A DNA stretch of 64,000 bases from Schleiferiaceae bacterium (GTDB taxonomy: Bacteria; Bacteroidota; Bacteroidia; Flavobacteriales; Schleiferiaceae): assembly GCA_018401735.1 (NCBI GenBank), contig JAGYKI010000006.1:1-64000 (forward strand), written 5' to 3'. Of this stretch, positions 1-9,593 are shown one piece after another. Both the position numbers and the translations under genes were made by a program. Positions within the stretch are counted from its first letter, which is position 1. Each line of letters begins with the position of its first letter. The notes below the pieces were generated by a model, which had not been told where the DNA came from, ran no database searches, and worked only from the letters and a program-made list of their open reading frames with translations.

Positions 1-364
1 AATCCATCTCGGTTCTCGGCTCTTGGTTCTCGGTTCTCAAATCGGTTCTCGGCTCTTGGTTCTCGTTTCTTCAATCCCTCTCTCGTCTCGCCATCGAGAT
101 GTCGCCCCTACGGCGCTTGGCTTCCTAACTATGAATGATACTATCGAGATGTCGCCCCGCTGGTGCTTATAGGTACTCCTTCCATTCAAACATCCCAACT
201 CCAAACCTTCAAACCTTCAAAAAACCGCAAATCCCCTCCTTAACGAAATCATCTCGGTTCTCGGCTCTTGGCTCTCGTTTCTCAAATCGGTTCTCGGCTC
301 TTGGTTCTCGGTTCTCAAATCGGTTCACGAAATCTCCCGTCTCTCGTCTCTTTGTCTCCCGTCT
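1..364. repeat. Low-complexity TCTCGG/TTCTCG repeat block, no gene
   Basis: The block is built from imperfect copies of a pyrimidine-rich unit such as AATCGGTTCTCGGCTCTTGG (near 39, 285 and, diverged, 246), mixed with TCTCGTCTC runs. A separate 16-mer, ATCGAGATGTCGCCCC, occurs twice, at 93-108 and 143-158. An open frame across 135-368 is only the repeat translated (Ser/Phe/Arg-rich), so no coding gene is supported. It lies just downstream of the endonuclease stop codon. Its role is unknown; it may be slippage-prone intergenic filler. Confidence 0.75.
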
Positions 365-3300
365 CTAAAAGGCAATTTTCTCAACAACTCTTTTATCGCC
401 AAGCTCAAGCTCTAAAATGTAAAAACCACCTTTTAGCGTGTTAATAGTACTTTGGCTTTCTAATTTTTCGCTTTGGTATATCAATTGACCTTGCAAGTTG
501 AAGAGGCGTAAATTATGATAAGGCTGCAGCGACCTGATTTGTAAACCGGCTTCGTTGTGATACCAGTAAAAGTCAAAGCCTTCTAATGGCAACTTATGTT
601 TACTAATTACCAACTGTAAATTAGAATTCATCTGCTGTAAAAGCGTATCTGCCTGAGCATTGATAGGCTTAATTACGCCCTTCTCATTTAATAGATAGTA
701 AAAGTACTCGTTTGGAGCCCGGAATTTTAATTGAGCCTCATCTGCATAAGCACGCCCAGCATGAAATGGGAAATACATGGGCTCATCTTTTAATAGAGCA
801 GCGTTAATTGATAATGGTTTACCATCCGTACTTAGGAAGTAAAAGGAGGCATCTCCTAACATAGCAGGCGCTAAGGCATCTTCGCTTTGGTCGAAAGAAT
901 TGGAATATAAGGGATTTAAACTCAAGGCCGCCTCGCTATAATCTCCGCGGTTATTAAAAATTTCTAGGCGGATTATCGGATCGGCACTTTGCTTGTGCCT
1001 TCTGCGATTATTACCCGAACGCATGGAGGTGTAAGCATTAAAGCTTCGGGCTTGTCGCTGCGCACCCGTCAAAGGTGTAGCGGCATGAACAAAAAAGGCT
1101 TGGCCATTGGCGATATAACCATCAGCACCATTAATACCGATGCCATTAAGGTAGGTCGCGAAATTTGTACCATTATAAACCCAATAGGCTTGATCAAAAC
1201 CTTGACTGATTAGGTCGCTTTTGCTTGACCAGTTAAGGGCACTCGTAAAAGGGTTGGCAATTAAATTCCATCCCCCATTGCCGTCTTGTGTTTGTATGCT
1301 TTGATTTCCACTTTTAGTAATTCCTTGGAGGCTTAAGATTAGCGGCGTTTCTCCATAATTCGGTGCCCCAAGATAGATATAATAGCCTCGCTGTGAATCA
1401 ATAATCGCATTGGAGTCGTGCACGGCAATCCAAGTTCCAAAGGCGCTGCTGCCACTATTGCCGATGTTTTCGGAATTAGTAATATCATTATCATAATAAA
1501 AAAGATTGCAGCTGCTGCAGTCTGATTCTCCCGCTGCGCTGGCATAGCTTATTTTACCATTATTGGTAAATGCCATCTCGCGAAAGCGTGCGTTATTAAA
1601 AGGAAAAGCGATAGAATGCCAACCGTCTCGATCCAGATAATATTCTTTGCTTAAGCGAATAGAGGGACCAATATAAGTTGCGGAGCCAAGGTTGTCGGCT
1701 CCCAAAATAAGTTGGCCGCTTATACTGTCGATAGCGTTAATTTCTAAACTCGCTTGGCTGTTTACTCGTAGGCTGGCATGGCGGCGAATATCTAAATGAG
1801 ACACCTTTGCGCTGGTGTTTATTTCGGCCTCATCGCCAGGGTAAACGATTAGCTTAAAAGCAGAAGTACTATTCGACGGAATGTTGTTGTTCTTCCATTC
1901 GGCGCCATTCCAAATTATAGTATTAGACTGGGTCGTTAGGCTAATGTCATCAATATTCCAAATTTCATTTCCCGAGTTATTGCTAGCGGTAATTTTAATG
2001 GCGATAGTACTTATATTGTATAGCTTGGCCCTAATATCTGCATAAGCATCAGCTTCGCGATAGCCTCCTCCACTTGGACTGAAGCGTTGATTACTAGAGT
2101 TATCAAAAACAATGCTGCCCGAGGAAGTCTTTGTGCCACTGCCGGTTTGATAGGAATTAAAACCCCACTTGGCATTGTTGTTTCCACTTATAATTAAGTT
2201 GGGAGTACTGGGGAATCCATTGCCATTTAGGTTTAAATATAAAGCCACCTCATCGCTGCCGTCTGCGCCATTTCCCGATGTTAGTGCCGTAGAGCTGAGG
2301 TGAAGATTTAAGAAAATACTATCACTGGGGTTTACATTTACTGCTGCAAGCTCCAAGCTCTTCGTGCTATTATTTACCTGCCAGCTAGCTTGGCCACTGC
2401 GCACTCTTTCGTTGGGAGGAAAATCGGCACTACCAAGGTTGGAACTTATGTTAGCCGCACCATCTACAATGGACCAGACATTGGCAGCGGCAGTGCCTTC
2501 AAAATCTTGCTGGAATAAGGTGTCAATTCCAGAACTACCGCTGCTCGGAAGGCTAATTGTGCCAAGCACTGCATCACTGTAGGAATTAGCACTAAAACTA
2601 AAAGCAGCAAAAGTGTAAGTTTCGCTTTCGCTAAGATGCGTAAGAATAGTTTTTCGATTGGCAGGCCCGAAGTAAGCCACGGTTGCTTGGCCTTCAAAAG
2701 TTCCGCCGACCGAATAAATTCCGTTAGCGGTTGGGAAAGTACTGAGATTACCTTGAGCAAATACCAGTAGAATAGAATCATTGGCAATGTTTCCGTTTAA
2801 TTGCGCTTCAATTGCGGTTGGGCTGTAGTTTGTAAGCCCCAAACTGGGCGGACTTAAAGAGGAACTTATTCTAATATTATCAAATCCTGCATAGTCCGTT
2901 CCGCCATCTTGTTTCGCGCGCAGTTTCAGGCTTAAACTGTTTGTGCCGGCAGGAATACTCACTTTAATTTGTTGCCAGCCAGCACTAGACAAACCGCCCG
3001 TGCCGCCAACAAAGGCTACGCTACTTCCCATGCTGTTGCCATCGAGCGTTAGTTCGTATTCTAAAACATCACTGCTTTCAAAGGCTTCGGCGTAATAATC
3101 GAATGATAGCTCTACATTACTGAGGCCGTTAATATTTATAGTTTGGAAATTAAGCTCATGGTAAAAATTACCACCGCCATTGGTGTTGTTCAAATCTCGA
3201 ATACCCCAAAATACGGCCCCGTCGCTACCTGAGCTAGTGCTGCCGTTGGTCCGCACGGTGTCCCATAAGTCGCTGTTAATATTGTAGGGGGCGGGATTGG

Positions 3301-4432
3301 TGCTATATGTCCAATTGTCTGTTGCTTTGTTTTCAAAGCTATTTTGATATTGAGCAATGGCTTGTGCCCCGCCGAGGGTGCTTATCGATTTTTTTAGGCC
3401 TGCGCTGTAGTTGTTGCTGTTAAGCGACCAAATTTTATACTGATAGACCGTGCCAGAATTGAGATTGATGTGGTCGGGAATAGTATTAGCGGCCCCAATA
3501 TAGAGAACGGTGCCGCCCCCACTGATGCTTTGGCCAGCATTATAGGTGCCGCTGGGCAAGCCAAAATTCCCCGAATTACTTTTAAATGCAAGCATAATAG
3601 TGTCACCATTAGCATTGGCACTGGCGCTAAAACTCACGGAGGTATTGGTAGCGGAAAGACTAAAACTGTTCGGGTCGGCAATGGCAGCACTAAACCTATT
3701 TTGAGCGGTTGGTCCCCCCCAAATGCGAGTAGCGAAAACAGGATTGTCAATAAAGGGATTACGATTGCCTTGCACTAAAAAAATTTCTTCATTTCGCTGG
3801 TCTTCTAGGCTCGAAACTGGGTCAATCGCATTCCATTGTAAAAGAAGGTTTATATCGGCCACATCATTGAGGTCGCACTGGTTGGAATACCGCAGATCCA
3901 TATAAAAAATGGCGCGCGCCACATCACCGCGCCAATCGTCACCTGGATAAAATCCGGTGGTACTCACACTACCATAGGAACCACTGCTTGCTTCAAAGCG
4001 CTTATTTCCTCTAGATCCATTGATACTATTGGTGCAGGGCGCTAAATTATGGGCATCTGCCCCCGAGCCCGAAGTACCCAAGCTCGGGTTGGCTAATGAT
4101 TTAGGGAATATATGCTCACGCGTCCAACCCGTGCTTGCGTTGCCAGTTCCGCCGCCGCCATAACTATTCGATTTAGGGTCGCTAATACCATTATAAATAA
4201 GTATAACATTAGCCGTATTGGCAGCGTCCTCATTAGCGGATTTCATTAACTGAAAGGCCGTGCTATAACTAATAGTAGTGCTATGCGTAGTCGTGATTAA
4301 AGTACTCAAGCTAGTTTCGAGTGCATTGCCGGTTGCGTTTGCATTAATAGAGCTATAATAGCTAAGGTTTTGGGCTAGGCCAAAATATAAAGTAAGTACG
4401 AAAAAAAAAGTGGTGAGAAAACCTCGGTTCAT
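365..4432 (-). CDS. Secreted endonuclease I family protein with T9SS C-terminal sorting domain
   Basis: This 1355-residue extracellular protein probably degrades DNA outside the cell. After a signal peptide (about residues 1-21, ending GLAQ) comes an EndA/NucM-type endonuclease I domain; residue numbers here count from an upstream TTG at 4450, six codons before the chosen start. The domain shows TREHIFPKS (about 110-118), DAHNLAP (132-138), RGNKRF (147-152) and GDVARAIFYMDLRY (175-188), the usual His/Asn metal-binding core. The middle is Ser/Thr/Asn-rich beta-sandwich sequence with two jelly-roll-like repeats. The last 80 residues (YHNEAGLQIRSLQPYHNLRLF to the KRVVEKIAF end) look like a type A T9SS sorting domain. 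I chose the ATG at 4432 because the signal peptide begins there; the TTG at 4450 would only add six residues. Family endonucleases are usually 250-600 residues, so the long beta-rich insertion is unusual. The function of the middle part is inferred only. Confidence 0.85.
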   Translation of the reverse strand: MNRGFLTTFFFVLTLYFGLAQNLSYYSSINANATGNALETSLSTLITTTHSTTISYSTAFQLMKSANEDAANTANVILIYNGISDPKSNSYGGGGTGNASTGWTREHIFPKSLANPSLGTSGSGADAHNLAPCTNSINGSRGNKRFEASSGSYGSVSTTGFYPGDDWRGDVARAIFYMDLRYSNQCDLNDVADINLLLQWNAIDPVSSLEDQRNEEIFLVQGNRNPFIDNPVFATRIWGGPTAQNRFSAAIADPNSFSLSATNTSVSFSASANANGDTIMLAFKSNSGNFGLPSGTYNAGQSISGGGTVLYIGAANTIPDHINLNSGTVYQYKIWSLNSNNYSAGLKKSISTLGGAQAIAQYQNSFENKATDNWTYSTNPAPYNINSDLWDTVRTNGSTSSGSDGAVFWGIRDLNNTNGGGNFYHELNFQTININGLSNVELSFDYYAEAFESSDVLEYELTLDGNSMGSSVAFVGGTGGLSSAGWQQIKVSIPAGTNSLSLKLRAKQDGGTDYAGFDNIRISSSLSPPSLGLTNYSPTAIEAQLNGNIANDSILLVFAQGNLSTFPTANGIYSVGGTFEGQATVAYFGPANRKTILTHLSESETYTFAAFSFSANSYSDAVLGTISLPSSGSSGIDTLFQQDFEGTAAANVWSIVDGAANISSNLGSADFPPNERVRSGQASWQVNNSTKSLELAAVNVNPSDSIFLNLHLSSTALTSGNGADGSDEVALYLNLNGNGFPSTPNLIISGNNNAKWGFNSYQTGSGTKTSSGSIVFDNSSNQRFSPSGGGYREADAYADIRAKLYNISTIAIKITASNNSGNEIWNIDDISLTTQSNTIIWNGAEWKNNNIPSNSTSAFKLIVYPGDEAEINTSAKVSHLDIRRHASLRVNSQASLEINAIDSISGQLILGADNLGSATYIGPSIRLSKEYYLDRDGWHSIAFPFNNARFREMAFTNNGKISYASAAGESDCSSCNLFYYDNDITNSENIGNSGSSAFGTWIAVHDSNAIIDSQRGYYIYLGAPNYGETPLILSLQGITKSGNQSIQTQDGNGGWNLIANPFTSALNWSSKSDLISQGFDQAYWVYNGTNFATYLNGIGINGADGYIANGQAFFVHAATPLTGAQRQARSFNAYTSMRSGNNRRRHKQSADPIIRLEIFNNRGDYSEAALSLNPLYSNSFDQSEDALAPAMLGDASFYFLSTDGKPLSINAALLKDEPMYFPFHAGRAYADEAQLKFRAPNEYFYYLLNEKGVIKPINAQADTLLQQMNSNLQLVISKHKLPLEGFDFYWYHNEAGLQIRSLQPYHNLRLFNLQGQLIYQSEKLESQSTINTLKGGFYILELELGDKRVVEKIAF

Positions 4433-4550
4433 GGGGCAAATTTTCCCCAAAGCAAGGCTTTGTGAGTTCTCGAAGGGTTAATTAACTGTTACCATAAAAA
4501 GGTTATAATGAAAACTCTACGTTAAAGATGCTAAGAAATAGTTAAGCTTA

Positions 4551-4585
4551 AACCTGAGTTCTGCGTAAAATAATTGTCTCAGGTT
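4551..4585. repeat. Inverted repeat AACCTGAG/CTCAGGTT, partial copy of the dispersed element
   Basis: An 8-bp perfect inverted repeat (4551-4558 with 4578-4585) lies in the 261-bp space between the divergent endonuclease and DUF6090 genes. The flanking sequence resembles the left end of the dispersed element seen at 54592, 60948 and 63790 (AAACCTGAGTT...CGTAAAAT). I see no other gene or convincing promoter in 4433-4693. Confidence 0.45.
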
Positions 4586-4693
4586 ATAGTATTTGGTCAG
4601 AACCACTTTTTAAACTAAAATTACCGAAGCTTGTAGGGTCCGAAATTTTTAATTCCTTTTCCTTCAGAATAAAACTCAATTTACTTGTGAATT

Positions 4694-5713
4694 ATGGCAA
4701 AGCTTTTTAGAAAAGGACGTTTCAACTTTTTCGCAGGCAAGGGTCTCGGGCAATACTTGCTTTATATTGCCATAGAAATGGTTTTAGTAATCGCTGGAAT
4801 CTTAATTGCCCTTAATATCAACAACCTTAACGAGCGCTCAAAAGAGGAGGCCAAAGCACAGCTTATTTTAAAAGAACTGCAAAGAGATATGCTGGTTAAC
4901 TTTAAGGACCTCGAAGAGCATATTGAGAATTTAGAATTGATCGATTCTTTAATCGTGCGGGTTTTAACGGAGCAAGTAACTTGGGAGGATTATCTTACTA
5001 ACCCTCGCTATTCCTCTTTGGTGGTGAGCTACAATAATATCTCTTTCAAGCAAAATGCGTTTAAAAACCTAGAGCGTTACCTCGATTATTTTGGTCCTGA
5101 ATACGATTCCTTACTACCGCAATTGGAATCCTTATACCACGAAGAAATTTCGGCCATTGAGGATATGGAAAAGCGCATTAGCGATTTCTCCATCGGCACC
5201 ATTGAAAAGTGGTCGGAAGACTTTATGTGGTTCCGATATCTTGGTACGCCTTCCATGCCAGAGGAAGCCCAATCGTATTTTTTGGAATCGCCCTTTTACC
5301 TAAATGCCGTGCATACCTACCGCACCTATTCCAGTCAAAATCTGCTTCGCATGCTCAGGCGCTTACAAGTTAAAATTGCGCAGGTATACCTTTCGGTAGA
5401 TGCGTACTTAGAGAAAGAGGAGCCAGCGATGGATAATTTTCGTTCCTTTTATCAAAAACCCAAAGCCCAGCAATTGAAAAGCTGGCTGGGCGATTTTGTT
5501 CTCGGTGAAGCCAATACTTTTAGCATTAAGGCTGATGGTAGTGAACAGCTGAAAATAATTCTCCCAGGTAAGATCGAGCTAGGTTTGTATTTGCGTAATG
5601 ATAGCACTCTATATTGTCCCGATCAAAATTTTGAAATACGCAAAAATGAAAAGGATGAAGTTTTTGTTCTGATGGGAGAGCGAAGGATAAAACTTAAAAA
5701 AGAAGATTCTTAA
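4694..5713 (+). CDS. DUF6090 family membrane-anchored protein
   Basis: The 339-residue protein has the family hallmark at its N-terminus: a basic start (MAKLFRKGRFNFFAGKG), then one transmembrane helix (about 19-41, YLLYIAIEMVLVIAGILIAL) and the motif NINNLNERSKEE. The remainder is a soluble, mostly helical, acidic domain with heptad-like stretches (about 50-240) and a short C-terminal beta part. DUF6090 proteins are common in Bacteroidota and have no known function. The stop codon is followed by the convergent gene at 5733, only 19 bp away. No regulatory site was recognised upstream. Confidence 0.8.
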   Translation: MAKLFRKGRFNFFAGKGLGQYLLYIAIEMVLVIAGILIALNINNLNERSKEEAKAQLILKELQRDMLVNFKDLEEHIENLELIDSLIVRVLTEQVTWEDYLTNPRYSSLVVSYNNISFKQNAFKNLERYLDYFGPEYDSLLPQLESLYHEEISAIEDMEKRISDFSIGTIEKWSEDFMWFRYLGTPSMPEEAQSYFLESPFYLNAVHTYRTYSSQNLLRMLRRLQVKIAQVYLSVDAYLEKEEPAMDNFRSFYQKPKAQQLKSWLGDFVLGEANTFSIKADGSEQLKIILPGKIELGLYLRNDSTLYCPDQNFEIRKNEKDEVFVLMGERRIKLKKEDS

Positions 5714-5732
5714 TTTATAAAGGAAGTCACGT

Positions 5733-6797
5733 TTACAAAGCTTTAAATGATGTGCGACCGAGATAGGTTCTGTTTTCGGTTCTTTCAATCATCTTACTCA
5801 AGTGGATACGCAAAACCGCCCCCATCGTGTTGAGGCCAGTAAAATCTTCGCACTCGTGAAAGTTGTTGAGGTCCTTACTGAGCGAGGCAATTTTACCAGG
5901 ACTAGAAAGCGGTACTTTCTGCATAGAGTTGAGAAGCTCATTCACCTTTTTTTGGGCGTGATTATACCGCTTACGAATTAGTGTTCTTTCTTCTGTTTGA
6001 TATTGGTCTACATTTTCTGGCGAAAGCACTTCCATGCAAAATTGAATTATCTCTAAGTTTTCTTTGTAAAATTGGGGTAGATAGTGGTTTTTACGTCCTT
6101 CGTATGTCAATTGGTCAAAATCGATCGGCCTTACGCGGTACTGTTCCATATCGAAGTCGGGTGTTACATCCACCACATAATTATAAGAGCGCATGTCGCC
6201 TAATAACATGGTAAAGCAGCGCTCGTTAAATTTCACAAACTCTTTAGCCATACGGGTTTTGGCAAAGCCTGGTCGGTTTATATAACGACTAAGAAAAACA
6301 TCTCCCGGTATGCCTGCAATATGTTCTTCTACTAAAGTGTCCTTATCGGTTAAATAACCAATGCGGTTGGGACTAAGTAAATGCTCTAATTCTAATCCGT
6401 ATATCCGCGAAGCATCGGCTTTCTTAATGTAGTAGTAATCGTGGTTATCATTAATGGTATTGACAATGCGAATACGAAAAGGGTTGGAATTACCAAAAAG
6501 ACAATGGTCTATGCGGTCGGTACGCAACTGCCCCACAAAAGATTGGTCGCCATCGGTTTTCAGCGCCGCATATATTTCTACCAGTGCCAATTGAATTTCA
6601 TCTTGCAGATAATTATCGTAAAGCACGCTTTGCCAAAGGGTATCATTGCCATGCGAATCAAACACGGGAATGCTCGTGGTGAAGTTAAGTAGTACTTCAT
6701 AAGTAGCCGCTAATTGCACTTCGCGTTGGTGTTTTTTAAGGTATTTACGCAATTCTTTATGAATTGGGTAATGCGGTTTTTTCCGTGACATGTCCAT
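5733..6797 (-). CDS. Conserved protein with kinase-like (APH/HipA-type) motifs, function unknown
   Basis: I do not recognise a named family for this 354-residue soluble protein. The order of motifs resembles a protein/small-molecule kinase fold: a strand-Lys motif YYYIKKAD (121-128; Lys125/126), a Glu in a following helix (GLELEHLL, Glu136), a catalytic-loop-like LGDMRSYNYVV (199-209; Asp201, Asn206) and a DFG-like IDFDQ (225-229). Spacing between the last two (25 residues) fits aminoglycoside-phosphotransferase-like kinases. There is no glycine-rich loop that I can point to, and no signal peptide. The gene stands alone between a convergent DUF6090 gene and a divergent lipoprotein gene. The kinase assignment is inference from motifs only. 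Confidence 0.6.
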   Translation of the reverse strand: MDMSRKKPHYPIHKELRKYLKKHQREVQLAATYEVLLNFTTSIPVFDSHGNDTLWQSVLYDNYLQDEIQLALVEIYAALKTDGDQSFVGQLRTDRIDHCLFGNSNPFRIRIVNTINDNHDYYYIKKADASRIYGLELEHLLSPNRIGYLTDKDTLVEEHIAGIPGDVFLSRYINRPGFAKTRMAKEFVKFNERCFTMLLGDMRSYNYVVDVTPDFDMEQYRVRPIDFDQLTYEGRKNHYLPQFYKENLEIIQFCMEVLSPENVDQYQTEERTLIRKRYNHAQKKVNELLNSMQKVPLSSPGKIASLSKDLNNFHECEDFTGLNTMGAVLRIHLSKMIERTENRTYLGRTSFKAL

Positions 6798-7052
6798 GCG
6801 CTAAAGGTAGGAAAATAGGGATAAGTCTGGCTTGGAAGGGCTTGCACTCTTAAAAGGAAGAGGCCTTTCGTGTTAATAAAAGTGTTATTGACGCTAAAAC
6901 GTACAAGTTTTATCTAAAATGATTTGTTAATTGATTAATATTGCAAAAGAATAGTGAACAATTTGTCTTAAAGTAAATGCCTAATGGAGGGGCTACGCTT
7001 TTAGTAAAACTTAACGTTAATAACTCTATTTGAAAAACTTAAATCAATCCCC

Positions 7053-8729
7053 ATGAAGCACAAGTATCTTTACCTCTTTCTGGCGGCAATGTTTGCCTTT
7101 AGTTGCACCAAGCCCGAGGACATCCTCGATGATTTCCAAGTTCACATCAGCCCAACTTTTTACAAGTATGTAGTGGAGATTGATGTGGAAGACCTAACCG
7201 ATCCGAGCACTCCCATTGCAAAAAATGTTAATGTTAGCGTTGTAGGTGATAACGCAGCGGCGGTTTACAATATTGATGGAACCAAGAATTTTAAAGTAAA
7301 CTTCGGTATTTTACAATTAATGATTGCCAAGGGAAACGAACCAACTGCTGGAAACCCCTTACGGTTTAGAGTTGTTTTCGAAGCAGATGGTTACCAAAAA
7401 ACCGAATTACCAATGCTTATTAGCACGGAAGACTATTTCTTAGCAGATGTAGCTCAAATGCTAAATTTAAACAATTTGCCAAATAGTATTGGAACTAAAA
7501 CGGCGAATGGAGGAATTGATCCAACCACCAATACTCTTGCTCAACCCCTTGTAATTAATACAGGTTCTCCAGATAGTACTTCTAGAATTCAAATGACTAT
7601 TCCAACGGACGTTAAGTTTTTGGATGAGAATGGGAATGAAATTACAGCCAAGCGCAATAGCACCGGTTTAAATGTGAATATCTTAAGTCTCTCCGATACT
7701 TCTCAATCAGCCCAACAGGCACTGCCTAACGGAACTGGATTAGTGCAGATAGTGAAAGAAGGTAATAATACGGATACGCTTTTATTACAACAAACCGGAA
7801 CGTTCAATATTACAATGGATATTGATGGTGTTCCTGTAAGAGGTTTCTCAGGTGGTAAGATGTCTGGTGGAGTTACCACCAGAATTCCAATTCCTGCTGG
7901 TTCAGAAAATCCAGAGTTTGGTCGTGAATACGCAGAAGGTGATTCTGTTGGCCTAATGAGTCTTTCCGAGGGTGATGTGGCTTGGGATGTTGAAAATAGA
8001 TCATTTGTAGTGCAAAAAGACCCTACAACTGGTGACCTTTTCGTGGATCCAACCATTACCCACTTATCTTGGTGGAGATGGAGATGGAGAAGATGGTGGA
8101 GACCAGTTTACTATCGTTACGGTGCAGGTGCTTATTATGCAGATAATGGTACCGGTAATGGGTCTATCAATGGCGCATTATGGACGCGGTTCTCGTATCG
8201 CTATTTCGGCTGGTGGCGTTCTTCTTGGTTCCGCATCAGAGGAAGCTTCGGGCCAAATTATCGCTTCAATCCAAAGCGCTTAATTACAACAACTAGAACA
8301 TATTCAAGTATCCAGGTTTTTCCATCCTCTAGTATTAACCCAGCGAACTTTAATTTATCTTACGAAACGGCTAACTACTTTGGTTACTCTATGAGACTAT
8401 TAAAAATAGAGCCAAAAGTTACTCCTCCGAGTATTGGTTACAGATTGTATTGTGGAAGTTCTAACACTTTAGTATCTCCACCCGCAGGTGTGAAAATGTA
8501 CTTTAAGAAGACCGGAACTACCGATCAATATGAGCACCTTTATACTTTTACTCAGTCCAACGTAGGTGTAACCTTCGCGGCTTTCCCAAAATTGGAGAAT
8601 AATGTAAATTATGATTTCCGTGCTCAGTTAGGAGAGACCCAAAAGGATACTTCTAATGTGAAGGTAATTGATGGAACTATTTATGAAATTACAATGCCTA
8701 ATAGCGCTTGTAACGAATTAGGGCTTTAA
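7053..8729 (+). CDS. Lipoprotein with Trp/Arg-rich segment, partner of outer-membrane barrel
   Basis: The 558-residue protein begins with a lipoprotein signal (MKHKYLYLFLAAMFAFSC; lipobox FSC, Cys18) followed by acidic residues, typical of surface or periplasmic lipoproteins of Bacteroidota. Residues about 30-320 are beta-rich (Ig/carboxypeptidase-regulatory-like). Residues about 338-352 contain an extreme Trp/Arg run (WWRWRWRRWWRP) followed by Tyr/Gly-rich sequence. The C-terminal 150 residues look like a folded beta domain containing two Cys. The next gene, an outer-membrane protein, starts 4 bp after the stop, so they are probably co-transcribed and may form a surface complex. Function unknown. 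Confidence 0.75.
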   Translation: MKHKYLYLFLAAMFAFSCTKPEDILDDFQVHISPTFYKYVVEIDVEDLTDPSTPIAKNVNVSVVGDNAAAVYNIDGTKNFKVNFGILQLMIAKGNEPTAGNPLRFRVVFEADGYQKTELPMLISTEDYFLADVAQMLNLNNLPNSIGTKTANGGIDPTTNTLAQPLVINTGSPDSTSRIQMTIPTDVKFLDENGNEITAKRNSTGLNVNILSLSDTSQSAQQALPNGTGLVQIVKEGNNTDTLLLQQTGTFNITMDIDGVPVRGFSGGKMSGGVTTRIPIPAGSENPEFGREYAEGDSVGLMSLSEGDVAWDVENRSFVVQKDPTTGDLFVDPTITHLSWWRWRWRRWWRPVYYRYGAGAYYADNGTGNGSINGALWTRFSYRYFGWWRSSWFRIRGSFGPNYRFNPKRLITTTRTYSSIQVFPSSSINPANFNLSYETANYFGYSMRLLKIEPKVTPPSIGYRLYCGSSNTLVSPPAGVKMYFKKTGTTDQYEHLYTFTQSNVGVTFAAFPKLENNVNYDFRAQLGETQKDTSNVKVIDGTIYEITMPNSACNELGL

Positions 8730-8733
8730 GATC

Positions 8734-9444
8734 ATGAAGAAGTTTGCATACACTCTACTGTTAGCAGGTCTAGGACTTTCAACAGTTTTTGCACAGGAGT
8801 CAAGTGATTCTACCGCAAGTACCACTAAGGCAGATAAATACCCCATGTGGAAAAACCGCAGCGCAATTGGTTTAAGCGCAGGTTTACCAGGTTTTGGTAT
8901 CGATTATGCATACAATATCAATCGCTCTTTAAATGTTAGAGCGGGCTTCTTAGCCTTTTCTTTCAACGACTTTAATACTGACATGGATATTAGCGGTCAG
9001 AGCGTTAACGTTAATGCTAATTTGAACTCTACCGTTTTTGATTTAATGTTAGAGTATCATCCTACTACCAATAAAGCTTTCAAATTAGTAGCGGGTTTAT
9101 CGTATCTTAATAATGTGGGTGTAAATACCTTAGTACTCTTGAACGATGACATCGGTTATGGTGACCTTATTATTAATAATGAGGAAATTGGTGATATTGA
9201 CATTACCCTTGACTATACGGGTATCGCTCCTTATTTAGGATTTGGTTTCGGTAGAGCAGTACCTAAAAAGCGTGCTGGTTTCGGTATCGAATTAGGGGCT
9301 TATTACGCTGGTGGTCCAGATGTAACGATAGTTGCTTCAGGCATGTTGGAAAACACCTCCGAGGAAGAGCAAGAGTTAGAAGATAATTTAGCCTCTTATT
9401 CTTGGATACCCAGAGCCATGATGCGTTTGACCATTAAGCTTTAA
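8734..9444 (+). CDS. Outer-membrane beta-barrel protein
   Basis: The 236-residue protein has a clear signal peptide (MKKFAYTLLLAGLGLSTVFAQ) and then alternating hydrophobic/polar strands with many Gly, Asn and aromatic residues, ending in an aromatic/hydrophobic C-terminal strand (WIPRAMMRLTIKL). The stretch GFGFGRAVPKKRAGFGIELGAYY style strands suggest an 8-strand OmpW/OmpA-like barrel. It is translated 4 bp after the upstream lipoprotein and is followed by a strong terminator, so the pair forms a two-gene operon. Specific transport or adhesion role is not visible. Confidence 0.75.
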   Translation: MKKFAYTLLLAGLGLSTVFAQESSDSTASTTKADKYPMWKNRSAIGLSAGLPGFGIDYAYNINRSLNVRAGFLAFSFNDFNTDMDISGQSVNVNANLNSTVFDLMLEYHPTTNKAFKLVAGLSYLNNVGVNTLVLLNDDIGYGDLIINNEEIGDIDITLDYTGIAPYLGFGFGRAVPKKRAGFGIELGAYYAGGPDVTIVASGMLENTSEEEQELEDNLASYSWIPRAMMRLTIKL

Positions 9445-9468
9445 AGAGAATTTTGCAATAATTTATTT

Positions 9469-9497
9469 AAGGGTTCCCAACAGGGAACCCTTTTTTT
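9469..9497 (+). terminator. Intrinsic terminator of the lipoprotein/barrel operon
   Basis: Perfect 10-bp stem AAGGGTTCCC (9469-9478) with GGGAACCCTT (9483-9492), loop AACA, followed by a run of T to 9497. Confidence 0.9.
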
Positions 9498-9540
9498 ATT
9501 CCTATATGTTCCCCCCTTATATTTATCTAGGAAAAGCAAT

Positions 9541-9548
9541 TATTTTTG
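9541..9548 (+). promoter_or_regulatory. Candidate -7 element TATTTTTG of the hybrid sensor gene
   Basis: The octamer fits the Bacteroidota TAnnTTTG -7 consensus and lies 45 bp before the ATG at 9594. I see no good -33 TTTG at the proper distance, so the call is weak. Confidence 0.35.
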
Positions 9549-9593
9549 TCAAGATTCGCAATTTGCTTTTGCTTAAATTCTACCGCATAGGAA

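Noticed and set aside
135..368. 77-residue open frame in the TTCTCGG repeats
   Set aside because: It is a translation of the low-complexity repeat with no protein-like composition.
8032..8283. Asp/Gly-rich frame overlapping the Trp/Arg run
   Set aside because: The main frame continues as a plausible folded domain on both sides, so the alternative frame is a shadow unless raw reads show indels.
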